The position numbers and the translations under genes were made by a program. From JACDAN01 sp963801855 (GTDB lineage: Bacteria > Actinomycetota > Thermoleophilia > Gaiellales > Gaiellaceae), in assembly GCA_963801855.1 (NCBI GenBank), contig CAWDGK010000003.1:1-64000 (forward strand): a stretch of 64,000 bases of DNA, given 5' to 3'. Under the pieces are notes generated by a model. It searched no databases, was not told the DNA's origin, and worked only from the letters and a program-made list of their open reading frames with translations. Of this stretch, positions 42,733 through 52,704 are shown piece by piece; the stretch's first letter is position 1, and each line of letters starts with the position of its first letter.

Positions 42733-42762
42733 GCAGGCGGGGCGCTTTCGCGCCCCGCCTGC
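42733..42762 (-). terminator. Strong intercistronic hairpin between oppA and oppB
   Basis: A perfect 13-bp stem GCAGGCGGGGCGC / GCGCCCCGCCTGC with loop TTTC lies 23 bp after the oppA stop. There is no T tract, so partial termination or protection of the upstream oppA mRNA is more likely than full termination. Such hairpins commonly raise binding protein over permease levels. Confidence 0.75.
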
Positions 42763-42785
42763 AGTACGTCGATCGGATCAGGGGA

Positions 42786-44423
42786 CTAGCCCTTGATCTC
42801 GACCTTCGTCAGATCGACCTGGTCGAGCAGGTTGATCGAGAAGGTCTCTTTGACCGTTTCGCGCTCGAGGTTCGGGTACGTGATGTACCAGAGCGGAATG
42901 AACGGCAACGCGCCTTCCGGACCGGTCAGCTTCGCTTCGAGCTGCTTGTAGATCTCGTAGCGGGCATCGGTCTCCGGTGTCTTCTTGGCCTTCTCGACGA
43001 GGGAGTCGTACTCCTTGTCGCAGAAGCCCGTGTTGTTGTTCCCCGACTCGCACGTCCAGAGCTCGAGGAAGTTGATGTCGTCCACGAAGTCGCCGACCCA
43101 GCCGAGCCGGTAGATGTCGACTTCCTTTGGCGGCGGCGGCCCGAGGAACTCGAGGAACTGCTGCCACTCGAGGATCTTGATCGTGGAGTCGATCCCGATC
43201 TGCTTCCACATGCTCTGGAGCGCCTGCGCGACTTCCTTGTTCGGCGCCCCCTCGTTCGAGTAGATCGTGATCTTCGTCTTCGGGTTCTGTGCCTTGGCCA
43301 TGTACTCCTTGGCCATGTCGATGTCACCTGCAGGCGGCGTGAACGGCGAGCCCTCGCCGACGATGGTCTCCTCGCCGGGCATGCCGTCCGGTGTGAAGGC
43401 GTTGGCCGGCTTCTCGTTGGCCTGCGTGATGTTGTCGATGATCGACTGGCGGTCGACCGCGAGCGACATCGCGCGGCGCTGGTTCACGTCGGTGATGTTG
43501 TCCTTGACGTTGAACCCGTAGTACGAGGTTCCGAGCCCTGGATAGAGCTCGTACTCCGGCGTGTCCTTCAGCCGCGGAGTCTCGGCGGCGGGAAGCTGCT
43601 CGTCGAGCACGTCCACCTCGCCGGCCTCGAACGACTGAACCGCCGTCGTGCCGTCGACGATGATCTTGCCCTCGACGCGCTCCAGCTTCACGTTGGCGGC
43701 GTCACGCCAGTCCGCGTTCTTCACGAGCGTGATCGACGCGCTCGGCTGAGCGTCCTCGACCTTGAACGGGCCGTTCGTGACGATGTTCTCGGGGCGGGTC
43801 CAGCGCTCGCCGTGCTGCTTGATCGTCGCCTCGTGCACCGGCAGGAAGACCGAATGGGCCGACTGCTGGATGAACCACGGCTGCGGCGAGGTCAGCGTGA
43901 CCTCGAGCGTCTGGTCGTCGGTCGCCTTGACCGCGACCGCATCCCTGAGCGCCGCGCAGTTCTTCTCGCACTCGTTGTACTCGACGGCGCCCTTGATGCC
44001 GAAGAGCTGGTACGAGTAGTCACTCGCCAGCTCGGGCGAGACCGCTCGCTTCCAACCGAACTCGTAGTCCTTCGCGGTCACGGGGTCGCCGTTCGACCAC
44101 GTCGCGCCGCTGCGCAGGTGGTAGACGACCTTCGCCCCGTCGACCTCCCAGCTCTCCGCCATCGAGGGGACGGCCTCGAGGTCGTCGGCGAGCTTGACGA
44201 GCGGGTCGAAGAGATTGAGCACGAGCTTGGCGGACGTCGTGTCCGTCGCGAGCCCTGGATCGAGGTTGAACTCGGATCCGAGCCCCCATTTCAGTGTCTG
44301 GTCGGCCGCTGCTCCCGACCCGCCACCGCTCCCCTCGTCATCGCCGCCTCCGCAGCCGACGACGAACAGGACGGCGACGAGTGAGAGCAGGACCGCCTGT
44401 GACCAGCGATTCCGACTCAGCAT
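42786..44423 (-). CDS. oppA: Oligopeptide-binding lipoprotein (OppA-type)
   Basis: This 545-residue extracytoplasmic binding protein starts at ATG 44423 behind AAGGAGG. Signal and lipobox are 'AVLLSLVAVLFVVGCGGGDD'. The SBP_bac_5 domain includes 'LKWGLGSEFNLDPGLATDTT', 'MAESWEVDGAKVVYHLRSGA', 'TWSNGDPVTAKDYEFGWKRA' and 'LGWVGDFVDDINFLELWTCE'. Size and motifs match peptide binders of the OppA/DppA type. It heads the oppABCDF operon and faces a divergent MBL-rhodanese gene across 138 bp that must contain both promoters. Confidence 0.95.
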   Translation of the reverse strand: MLSRNRWSQAVLLSLVAVLFVVGCGGGDDEGSGGGSGAAADQTLKWGLGSEFNLDPGLATDTTSAKLVLNLFDPLVKLADDLEAVPSMAESWEVDGAKVVYHLRSGATWSNGDPVTAKDYEFGWKRAVSPELASDYSYQLFGIKGAVEYNECEKNCAALRDAVAVKATDDQTLEVTLTSPQPWFIQQSAHSVFLPVHEATIKQHGERWTRPENIVTNGPFKVEDAQPSASITLVKNADWRDAANVKLERVEGKIIVDGTTAVQSFEAGEVDVLDEQLPAAETPRLKDTPEYELYPGLGTSYYGFNVKDNITDVNQRRAMSLAVDRQSIIDNITQANEKPANAFTPDGMPGEETIVGEGSPFTPPAGDIDMAKEYMAKAQNPKTKITIYSNEGAPNKEVAQALQSMWKQIGIDSTIKILEWQQFLEFLGPPPPKEVDIYRLGWVGDFVDDINFLELWTCESGNNNTGFCDKEYDSLVEKAKKTPETDARYEIYKQLEAKLTGPEGALPFIPLWYITYPNLERETVKETFSINLLDQVDLTKVEIKG

Positions 44424-44561
44424 TCGCGTGTTCCTCCTTAACCTGGCGTTTCTCTGGGCCTCTTCGTTCTTCGGTGTCTACCCAATCAGACGGTTTTTCA
44501 CGATTAACGGTTGTTTAAGAGGGGGCGCAGGATCGTAAGGACCGCTTGTTAGGCTCTCTCC

Positions 44562-45908
44562 GTGCTGTTCCGCCAGTTCGTCGACGACGATCTCGGCTGC
44601 GCCTCTTACCTGATCGGTGACGAATCGTCCGGCGAGGCGGTCGTGGTCGATCCCGCGTACGCGATCGAGCAGTACCTGGAGGCCGCGAAGGACGAGGGGC
44701 TGCGGATCGTGCGCGTGCTCGAGACGCACACGCACGCCGACCACGTCTCCGGCCACGGTCGGCTCGCGCTCGAGCACGGCTTCCAGGTCTGCAATCCATT
44801 CCGCGGCCGAGCCGGAGTTACGACTTCGACGCCGCTCGCCGACGGCGACGAGATCGACGTCGGATCGTGTCCGGATCCGGGTTCTGCACACTCCGGGCCA
44901 CCGGCCGGAGCACTGCGCATTCGTCGTGTCCGACACCGAGCGGCGGACGAGCCCTGGCTGACACTGACGGGCGACTCGCTCTTCGTGGGCGACGCCGCCC
45001 GGCCGGACCTGGCGGTCGAGGCGACCGAGGGAGCACGCGATCTCTACGCAAGCCTCAATCGACTGCTCGAGCTGTCCGACGGCGTCGAGATCTATCCCGG
45101 CCACGTCGCGGGCTCGCTTTGCGGCGCCGGAATGAGCTCGAAGCGCTCGTCGACGATCGGATTCGAGCGGAGCTTCAACCGGACAGTTGGCGACCGAGTC
45201 GGAGGACGAGTTCGTCGCGGAGTCGATTCGCGCGGGCGTGCAGCCTCCGAACATGGAACGGATCGTGGAGCTGAACCGCGGGCCGTTCGTCGGCGCCGCC
45301 GAGGCGATCCAGCCTGTGAACGGCGAGGGGGCGGCGCGATCCTCGACGTCCGGTCCGCCGAGGAGTTCGCCGCGGGCCACGCTGCCGGCGCATTCAACGT
45401 GGCGGTCGCTTCCGGCGGCTTCCCGACCAAGGCGGCATTCGCGCTGCCGGCAGGGGAGCGGGTCGTGGTTCACGCCGCGAGCGACGAGCAGGTACGGGCG
45501 GCCGCCCGGGGCCTCCGGTCGGTCGGGATCCTCGACCTGTCCGGCTACGTGATCGGCCCTCCGGCACAGGAGTCGCCCGGCTTCGTGGACGTGAACGACC
45601 TGCGGAGATCCTGGAGTCGGGCGAGGAGGTCGAGGTTCGTCGACGTCCGAGAGCCGCACGAGCGTGATGAGGGCTACATCCCCGGCAGTCGCAACATCCC
45701 CTACCGGCTGGTGCGCGAGTGGGTCGACGACCTCGAAGGAGGGAAGCCCGTGGTCACGATCTGCTCGAGCGGGTCACGGGCGGCCGTGGCCGCGAGCGTG
45801 CTCTCCGCCGCAGCGGGAATCGAGCCCGGCCGGTGCTGCACGGGGGCATCGACGACTGGGCGAAAGACGGCGGCGAGCACGGTCAGCTTCAGGCGCTGCG
45901 GCTCGTAG
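44562..45908 (+). CDS. MBL-fold hydrolase fused to tandem rhodanese domains (persulfide dioxygenase-like), many frameshifts
   Basis: The N-terminus 'MLFRQFVDDDLGCASYLIGD' leads into a metallo-beta-lactamase domain with 'VLETHTHADHVSGHGRLALE' (THxHADH metal site) and 'LTGDSLFVGDAARPDLAVEA' and 'YPGHVAGSLCG'. Rhodanese blocks follow: 'AILDVRSAEEFAAGHAAGAF', 'VDVREPHERDEGYIPGSRNI' and 'VVTICSSGSRAAVAASVLSA' (Cys loop CSSGSR). Pieces lie in three frames, with shifts near 44870, 44945, 45190, 45335, 45625 and 45825, so the sequence here is unreliable. The architecture matches ETHE1/persulfide dioxygenase-rhodanese proteins of sulfide detoxification; the Fe-dependent activity is inferred. Confidence 0.82.
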   Translation: MLFRQFVDDDLGCASYLIGDESSGEAVVVDPAYAIEQYLEAAKDEGLRIVRVLETHTHADHVSGHGRLALEHGFQVCNPFRGRAGVTTSTPLADGDEIDVGSCPDPGSAHSGPPAGALRIRRVRHRAADEPWLTLTGDSLFVGDAARPDLAVEATEGARDLYASLNRLLELSDGVEIYPGHVAGSLCGAGMSSKRSSTIGFERSFNRTVGDRVGGRVRRGVDSRGRAASEHGTDRGAEPRAVRRRRRGDPACERRGGGAILDVRSAEEFAAGHAAGAFNVAVASGGFPTKAAFALPAGERVVVHAASDEQVRAAARGLRSVGILDLSGYVIGPPAQESPGFVDVNDLRRSWSRARRSRFVDVREPHERDEGYIPGSRNIPYRLVREWVDDLEGGKPVVTICSSGSRAAVAASVLSAAAGIEPGRCCTGASTTGRKTAASTVSFRRCGS

Positions 45909-48900
45909 CCGAGAGGCGACTGAGCCTCGGCGAGGTAGGCCGTGGCGCCCACCTCGCGGAAGAACTCGATCGCCTTGTCGAGACTCACCGTGGCTCCATG
46001 CGCGCGCGCCGTAGAGCCTGCTCAGCGCCGCGTGGTAGCGGGAGCTCATTCGCTCGAAGATCTCGACGGCGTGGGCGAATTCGCCGCGGCCGAGCGCCAG
46101 CCCGGAGTCCCGCCACGGCGTCGGGTGTAGATCTCGAGCGAGCTCGTCGAGCTCGTCCAACCACCCGAGCGCGCCGAGGACGGTCGCAGCGTCGATGAAC
46201 CATTCGGAGACGACACGACGGGAGGTCGACCCGTGGATGTCGAGAACCTCTCGGGCGAGCGCCTCGACCGAGTCCCCACGGGCCTGCAGCTGCACGGCAC
46301 GCCAGGAGAGGGCCGGCAGCAGAACCTGCGACTCGTTGCTCGAGCGAGCCCTCTCGAGCGCGACCCGCGCCTCGGAATCGGCCGCCTCGGCGTCGCCGCG
46401 TGCCAGGAGAATGCGGCTGCGCAAGAGCCTCCATGTCGGCTCGAGATAGTGGCTCTCGCCTTCCGGGACGCCTGCGAGGAGTGAGTCGCAGATCTCCTCT
46501 GCCTCCGCCCACTGACCCGCGTACAAGGCGTTCTCGGCCTTCGCCCCCCGCGCCCACCGAAGCCACTCCACTCCGCCCCAGCGCAGCGCTTCCGCCAGTT
46601 GCTCGTCCCCGACTGCCCGAGCACGCTCGACCTCGCCGAGGAGAGAGAGCGAGTAGCGCAGATTGTTGTAGCTCCGGATCACGTACGGGGTGTTGAGCGC
46701 CCGCAGGATCTCGACGCTCTGCTCGAGCAGGGCGAGCCCCTGGCGGTCCCCCTCTGCGGCATGGCGGACTCCGAGATTGCCAAGAACGTGCCCGCGAACG
46801 AAGTCCAGCCCGAGCTCGGCGGCCATGGCCAGAGCGTCCTCACCGAACCGTTGGGCGTCCTCGAGCCGGTCCGCGAGGGCGTTCGCGCTGGAGAGGTACG
46901 AGTAGGCCAGCGCCTTGGTCGGCGAGAGCGGCAGCTCCGCCGCCATCTGGAGCAGGCGTTCCAGGCCGTGTCGCCTCTCGTCACCGCGTCCGTGGAGCCA
47001 GCGGACATTGACGATCCGCTGCTCGGCCTGGACGGCCCGGTCGAGGTCGCCGGCCGCCAGCAGGGCATCGCGTACGCCGACGAGCTCCTCCACGTTCGCG
47101 AAGGCGTGTTCGTACCGGGCGAGCGCCGCGTCGAAGCTGATGCGCGTGCGCTCGAGGTCGTCGTCGGGCCACAGCGTCGCCGCGCGGTCGTACCAGGCGG
47201 CCGCCTGCTGGAACGAACCGAGTGCGTTCGCCCGGTCGCCGGCATCACGGAGCGCGAAGCGAGCCGCGTCGGCGAGGCCTTCCGTGTCCTGCCGGGACGC
47301 CTGGGCGGCGTCGAGCGCGCTGACGTAGTGGTGAGCGAGCAGGTCGACGTGATCTTCGGGTCGACCGAGCCCCTCGATCCATTCCGCCGCCCGCCGGTGC
47401 TTCTCCGCCCTCTGCGCGCGCGGGATCTGCCCGTACGCGACCTCTCGTACGAGGCCGTGCACGAATGTGTGCTGGGTGTCGCCGCCGACCGACGACCGGC
47501 GCTCCGTGCGAACGTACTGCTTCCGCTCGAGCGCGTGCAAGAGCGCTTCTGCCTCGCCGTCGTCACGGTCGCCGAGCGCCGCTACCGCGCCGCGCCAGAA
47601 GACCTTTCCGATGACCGCGGCGTCCTGGAGAAGCGCCTTCTCGTCGCTCGTCAGGGTGTCGAGGCGCGCGGCGATCAGCCCCTGGACGGACTCGGGAAGC
47701 GGCAGCTCGCCGCCGTCGGTTCCGTGACGGTCGCGCGCGATGCGGGCGAACTCCTGCGCGTAGAGCGGGTTACCGCCCGCGCGGTCGAGCAGGGTTGCCT
47801 GGGTCTCCGCGGGAAGGACGGCGCGCTCGAGCAGTCCGTGGATCAGCGTTGCGGTCTCCTCCTCGCTGAGGGGCGAGAGCGAGACGGCAGTCGCGTTGGG
47901 CTTCCCGCCACCCCAGGTCGCCCGGCGCGTCAGGAGCTCTGGCCGCGCCGTGACCACCACGAGGATCGGCGCGTCCCCCGCCCAGTCGACGAGATGGTCG
48001 ATGAAGTCGAGGAGCCCCTCGTCTGCCCAGTGGAGGTCTTCGAACACGAGGACGAGCGGGCTCAGGTCAGAGAGGCCCTCGAAGAATCGCCGCCAGGCGG
48101 CGAACGCTTCCGTGCGCCGGTCGCCGCCGGGGTCGCCGGCCTCGGCGGCGTCTCCGAAGCCGATCAGCGATCCGAGATGGCGCCCGGCCCACACCGCGTC
48201 GTCCTCATCCGGAATCGCCTCCTCGACGACGGCGCGCAGCTTCGCCGCGGCCTCCTCTGCCGCCTCTCCCTCGAGGATTCCAGCGTGCGCCTTCACGATC
48301 TCGCCGAGCGCCCAGAACCCGCTCTCCCCGTACGGCAGGCACCGCCCCTGGCGCCAGAACACGAGCTCCGGCGCGCTGTCGACGCGGAGGAACAGCTCCT
48401 GCACGATCCGCGTCTTTCCGATGCCGGGAACTCCGGAGACCGTGACCAGCTGCGGCGAGCGTTCCTGGGTCGCTCGGGCGAGCGCGCGGGCGAGGGTCTC
48501 GACCTCGTGCTTGCGGCCGACCAGGGGCGTCCCGGAGTCGCGCGTCACGTCTTCGCCGAACCGGGAGCGTGCTTCGACCACCTCCCAGACGGCGATCGGC
48601 TCGGACTTGCCCTTCGCTGCGACCGGCGGTGCGTCGCGGTAGTCGATCGTTCGCGACGTCGCGTTGTAGGTAGTCGCGCCGACGATGATCCCGTTTACCG
48701 GCGCGGCGCTCTGAAGGCGAGAGGCCGTGTTCACGACGTCGCCGGCGACGAGCCCTCGCTCCGCGCCGGGGCTTGGCTCGAGCGACACGAGCACCTCGCC
48801 GGTATTGACGGCGATCCTCACCTCGAGGTCACCCTCCTCGCGGATCCAATCCCTGATCGCAAGTGCCGCGCGCACGGCGCGCTCGGGGTCGTCCTCGTGT

Positions 48901-49115
48901 GCGACCGGAGCGCCGAACACCGCCATCACCGCGTCGCCGATGAACTTCTCCACCGTCCCCCCGCGCTGCTCGAGCTCGGTGCGGAGCCGGTCGTGAAACG
49001 GAGCGAGGATCGCCTCCACGTCCTCCGGGTCGAGGGTCTCGGCGCGCGCCGTGAAACCGACGAGGTCGGCGAAGAGGACGCTCACGACCTTGCGCTCTCG
49101 TCGGGGATCCGCCAC
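45889..49115 (-). CDS. Class III adenylate/guanylate cyclase-AAA ATPase-TPR regulatory protein, 3' frameshifts
   Basis: This large (~1075 aa) protein starts at ATG 49115. The cyclase domain (~8-185) has 'VVSVLFADLVGFTARAETLD' and 'TVEKFIGDAVMAVFGAPVAH'; both metal-binding Asp are present. A STAND/AAA ATPase follows, with P-loop 'VTVSGVPGIGKTRIVQELFL' (~231) and Walker B-like 'LVLVFEDLHWADEGLLDFID'. The C-terminal half is TPR-like helices. Indels near 45990 and 45905 displace the end; the likely final residues are 'ATAYLAEAQ' and then 'RLSATSRSA', with stop at 45889. It probably makes cAMP under control of the ATPase/TPR sensor. It could feed the cNMP-MFS fusion, by inference. Confidence 0.88.
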
Positions 49116-49229
49116 GTCGCGATCATAGGAAGGACAGCCTGAAGGAGTAGGCCGACGGACGTTTGCCGCATCACCCGCCCGCCGGCCCTCACCACTAGAC
49201 GATTGACCAGCGGACGGATCTTCCTTCGG

Positions 49230-50399
49230 CTATCTCAGGCGCTCGACCTCGTAGCCCCAGGAGGCCATAGCACCGAGCAGGAGCCCCACGTGCTCCTGGT
49301 CGCGCGTGATCAGCGTCAGCTCGACCTCCGTTTGGGACACAGGCATGTCCATTCCCTCCCTGTGATGCTCGACCGAGATGACGTTCGCCCGTTCCTGCGC
49401 GATGAGCGTCAGGAGCTTGACGAGCTCCCCTGGTCGGTCCGACAGCCTCGTCCGCAAGACGAGGAAGCGGCCGGAGAGCGTCAAGCCGTGTCGGATGACC
49501 GAGATCAGGAGCGTCGGGTCGATGTTTCCGCCGGACAGGACGATCGCGACGGGACCTGAACCACCGACCTTGTCGCCGAGCAGGGCGGCGACCCCAACGG
49601 CTCCTGCACCCTCCACGACGAGCTTCGTCCGCTCGAGCAGGAGCACGATCGCCTCGCTGATCGCCTCGTCGTCCACCTCGACCATGTCGTCCAGGAGCCG
49701 GTCGAGGATCGACATCGTGAGCTCGCCGGGCTTTTTCACGTAGATCCCGTCGGCGATCGTGTAGCCGGAGAGGCCGGCCTGGACTCCGACGAGACGGAGC
49801 TCGGGCCGTAGCTCGCGCAGGGCGATCGCAACCCCCGATGCCAGCCCGCCGCCCCCGACGGGAATGACGACCGTCTGCGCGTCGGCCACCTGGTCGGCGA
49901 GCTCGAGCCCGAGCGTTCCCTGGCCGGCGATCACCAGCGGGTCCTCGAACGGGTGGATGAACGTCGCCCCGCGCTCCTCGACGTCGGCCCGGGCGGCCGC
50001 CATCGCGTCCTCGAAGCGCTCGCCAACCATGATCAGGTCGGCGCCATAGGTCCGGCAGGCTTCGACCTTCGCCATCGGGGCCTCCTGCGGGACGTAGATC
50101 CGGGCTTTCACGCCGGCCTGCCGCGCCGCCCAGGCGACGGCCTGACCGTGATTTCCGGCGCTGGCCGCGACGACACCCGCCTCCCGCTCGTCGTCACTCA
50201 GCATCGCGAGCCTGTTGACGGCACCGCGCACCTTGAATGCGCCTGTGCGCTGGAGGTTCTCCGCCTTCAGCCAGACGTCCCGGCCCGAGATGCGCGAGAA
50301 CGTCTCGGAGCTGTAGACCGGGGTCTCCCGCGCGACGCCCGCGATGCGCTCACGCGCCTCGCGGATGTCAGTGGGGGTCGGTGCCGTTTCCGTCTGCAT
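49230..50399 (-). CDS. ilvA: Threonine ammonia-lyase (threonine dehydratase) with ACT domain
   Basis: This 389-residue fold-type II PLP enzyme has Schiff-base Lys in 'ENLQRTGAFKVRGAVNRLAM', an adjacent 'SAGNHGQAVAWAARQAGVKA', the PLP phosphate-binding Gly loop 'VVIPVGGGGLASGVAIALRE' and 'EGAGAVGVAALLGDK'. The C-terminal ~70 residues ('VLRTRLSDRPGELVKLLTLI') form one ACT domain, as in TdcB/catabolic-type threonine dehydratases. It converts threonine to 2-oxobutyrate, feeding isoleucine synthesis or propionyl-CoA. Its start overlaps the meaB 3' end by 32 bp, a link to the methylmalonyl-CoA route. Confidence 0.94.
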   Translation of the reverse strand: MQTETAPTPTDIREARERIAGVARETPVYSSETFSRISGRDVWLKAENLQRTGAFKVRGAVNRLAMLSDDEREAGVVAASAGNHGQAVAWAARQAGVKARIYVPQEAPMAKVEACRTYGADLIMVGERFEDAMAAARADVEERGATFIHPFEDPLVIAGQGTLGLELADQVADAQTVVIPVGGGGLASGVAIALRELRPELRLVGVQAGLSGYTIADGIYVKKPGELTMSILDRLLDDMVEVDDEAISEAIVLLLERTKLVVEGAGAVGVAALLGDKVGGSGPVAIVLSGGNIDPTLLISVIRHGLTLSGRFLVLRTRLSDRPGELVKLLTLIAQERANVISVEHHREGMDMPVSQTEVELTLITRDQEHVGLLLGAMASWGYEVERLR

Positions 50400-51372
50400 C
50401 GTCTGGCCGGATGTGGAAGACCTTCTCCATGATCTCTCGAACGGCGGTGAGCGGGTCGAGCTCGCGGCGCTGGACCCCGTCCAGGAGCCGTCTGAGCTCG
50501 GGGTCGTCCGCGACCGTCTGCTCGAGATGGGATTTTGCCCGTGCCGAGGCGACCGTGAAGACCTCCCCGGCGAGATTCTCGCGCCGGCGCACGTCGAGGA
50601 GCTCGTTGGTCTCGAGATGCTCGCGGTGCGCTTCGATCCGATCCCAGAGCTCCACGACCCCCTCGCCGGTCACGGCCTCCGTCAGGACGATGGGCGGATG
50701 CCAGTCGCTTTCGAGGTCGAGCGCGAGGATCGACCGCACCTCGTTCAGCATCGTCTTGGCCGCCGGGTGATCCTTCTTGTTCACGGCGATCACGTCGGGG
50801 ATCTCCATGATCCCGGCCTTCAACGCCTGGACGGAGTCGCCTGAGCCCGGCATCAACACGAGGACGACGGTGTCCGCCACGCCGATCACCTCGATCTCGC
50901 TCTGCCCGGTCCCGACGGTCTCGAGGAACACGAGGTCTCGCCCGGCCGCGTCGAGGATGAGGAGGGCCTGCAGCGTTGCCTCCGCCAGCCCGCCGAGATG
51001 CCCGCGCGTCCCCATGGAGCGGATGAAGACCCCGGGGTCGAGGAAATGGTCGGCGAGACGGATCCGATCGCCGAGGAGCGCGCCCTTTGAGAACGGGCTC
51101 GACGGGTCGACGGAGATGACGCCGACCGTCTTCTCCTGGCCGCGCACATGCCGGACGAGCGCGCTGATGAGGCTCGACTTGCCGACGCCGGGTGGCCCTG
51201 TGATCCCGATGGCATACGCCTGGCCCGTCTCGGGATAGAGCGCCCGAACGAGGTCGTACGCCATCGGGTCGGAGTTCTCGACGAGTGAGATCGCCCGGGC
51301 GAGCGCACGCCTGTCGCCGCCCCGGACTCCCGCGAGCAGCGTCTCGGGGGTCCAGTCGCGCCGCCCGGCCAC
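50368..51372 (-). CDS. meaB: Methylmalonyl-CoA mutase-associated GTPase MeaB (ArgK family)
   Basis: This 334-residue G3E-type P-loop GTPase starts at GTG 51372. 'AIGITGPPGVGKSSLISALV' is Walker A, 'VGVISVDPSSPFSKGALLGD' switch I, 'GRDLVFLETVGTGQSEIEVI' switch II and 'PDVIAVNKKDHPAAKTMLNE' the NKxD guanine specificity motif. MeaB guards adenosylcobalamin loading of methylmalonyl-CoA mutase. No mutase gene is in the window, so it must be elsewhere. Its neighbour ilvA yields 2-oxobutyrate, which leads to propionyl- and methylmalonyl-CoA. Confidence 0.94.
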   Translation of the reverse strand: MAGRRDWTPETLLAGVRGGDRRALARAISLVENSDPMAYDLVRALYPETGQAYAIGITGPPGVGKSSLISALVRHVRGQEKTVGVISVDPSSPFSKGALLGDRIRLADHFLDPGVFIRSMGTRGHLGGLAEATLQALLILDAAGRDLVFLETVGTGQSEIEVIGVADTVVLVLMPGSGDSVQALKAGIMEIPDVIAVNKKDHPAAKTMLNEVRSILALDLESDWHPPIVLTEAVTGEGVVELWDRIEAHREHLETNELLDVRRRENLAGEVFTVASARAKSHLEQTVADDPELRRLLDGVQRRELDPLTAVREIMEKVFHIRPDDADGNGTDPH

Positions 51373-51382
51373 ACGAGCAAGC

Positions 51383-52639
51383 CTAGAGGCGCGCGGTCTC
51401 GACGGGCTCGGGTTCTCGTTGCGGCCTGACCGAGACCTGTGATCCGGTGTCCAGGCCGCGGGCAAGCAGGAGAGCCACGACCGCCGCCACCGCCGAGAGC
51501 GCTCCTGCAATCGCCCAGACCGCACGCGGGCCGAGCAGGTCGGTGAGCGGCCCGGACGCGACCATGCCGATTCCGAGCACGACGTAGTTCGAGCTCATCA
51601 GGAGCGTGAAAGCCCGGCCGCGGAGCTCGTCCGGTGCCCCTCGCTGGACGAAGAGCGCGTTGCAGACCACGGCGGCGCCGTTTCCCGTTCCGAGGACGAT
51701 GACGCAGAGCGCGGCGATCCAGACGTTCGGCGAGGCTGCAGCCCCGACCATGCCGACGGCGACGAGGGCGATCGACGTCGCGTAGACGGTTGCGATCGCA
51801 CGCTGTTCGAGCAGCGACCCGGCCAAGAGGCTCCCGAATGCCAGGCCGATGCCTGTGGCGCCGACGAGCAGGCCGTAGCCGAAGTCGCCGGCGCCGAACG
51901 CTTCCTTGGCGAGCACGACCTCCGCGACGTTGACGCAGGCGCTCGCCAGCATGATCACGTTCCAGACGGTGAGGACCGTGAGGAGAGCGCGGGAGCCTCG
52001 GACGAGCGCGAAGCCGTCCGCGAGATCGCGCCAGTAGCCGCGGCCGATCGCCGGCGCAGCCTGCAGCAGGCGATCCGGGATGCCGGCGAGCAGCGCCGCC
52101 GAGACGAGGAACGTGACCGAGTTGATCCAGTAGGCCGCGTCCGGACCGGTCGCCGCGACGAGGATTCCGCCAATCACCGGCCCGATGGCCCACGCGAGAT
52201 TCTCGATCGTCTGCAGAAGCGAATTCGCCTGAGGGAGATCCTCGTCCGGCAGGAGGTTCGGAAGCCCGGCGTAGAGCGCCGGCCGGAAGAATCCCGTTGC
52301 GAAACCGGCCACGGCCGCGAGGGCGACGATCGCCGCAGGCTCCTCAGCGAATGGCAGGGCGGCAAAGATCGCGACTCGCAGAAGGTCGGAGGCGATCATC
52401 AGGCGCCGCCGGGGGAGGCGGTCGACGAGGGAGGCGGCCGCAACTCCGATCAGGATCGCGGGGAGGAAGTCTGCGATCAGGAGCGCGCTGACCCACACCG
52501 CAGACTGGGTGCGGTCGTACACGTCGATCGTGAGGGCGACGAACGCGAGCCACGTTCCGAACGCCGAGCCGACCGTCGCGAGCGCGAGCAGGCGAAAGCT
52601 CTGGGCTTCCCGCAAGAGCGTGACCTGTCGGTTCAGCAA
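51383..52639 (-). CDS. MFS transporter (MFS_3/EntS-like)
   Basis: This 418-residue, 10-12-helix transporter starts at TTG 52639 behind GAGGGA. 'LALATVGSAFGTWLAFVALT' is helix 1, and 'VSALLIADFLPAILIGVAAA' then 'SLVDRLPRRRLMIASDLLRV' give the loop 2-3 signature. 'FFRPALYAGLPNLLPDEDLP' and 'ENLAWAIGPVIGGILVAATG' are MFS_3 hallmarks shared with enterobactin-type exporters. The cargo is unknown. It precedes meaB by 10 bp in the leftward run. Confidence 0.88.
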   Translation of the reverse strand: MLNRQVTLLREAQSFRLLALATVGSAFGTWLAFVALTIDVYDRTQSAVWVSALLIADFLPAILIGVAAASLVDRLPRRRLMIASDLLRVAIFAALPFAEEPAAIVALAAVAGFATGFFRPALYAGLPNLLPDEDLPQANSLLQTIENLAWAIGPVIGGILVAATGPDAAYWINSVTFLVSAALLAGIPDRLLQAAPAIGRGYWRDLADGFALVRGSRALLTVLTVWNVIMLASACVNVAEVVLAKEAFGAGDFGYGLLVGATGIGLAFGSLLAGSLLEQRAIATVYATSIALVAVGMVGAAASPNVWIAALCVIVLGTGNGAAVVCNALFVQRGAPDELRGRAFTLLMSSNYVVLGIGMVASGPLTDLLGPRAVWAIAGALSAVAAVVALLLARGLDTGSQVSVRPQREPEPVETARL

Positions 52640-52704
52640 TCGTTCCCTCTACGGCAAACGCTAGCGCCGCGATTGCGCCAGGAAGCCAAATTCACTCGTT
52701 CGAG

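Noticed and set aside
42417..44384. 655-codon rightward ORF opposite oppA
   Set aside because: Antisense shadow of the binding lipoprotein, which has a lipobox, a ribosome site and family motifs.
44424..44561. Possible riboswitch in the oppA/MBL divergent region
   Set aside because: The region is AT-richer and must hold promoters, but I could not match any conserved riboswitch core or fold.
46599..49142. 847-codon rightward ORF opposite the cyclase/ATPase gene
   Set aside because: It is a shadow frame of high-GC DNA. The leftward frame carries clear cyclase, P-loop and TPR motifs, while the rightward product is Arg/Leu/Val-rich with no domain.
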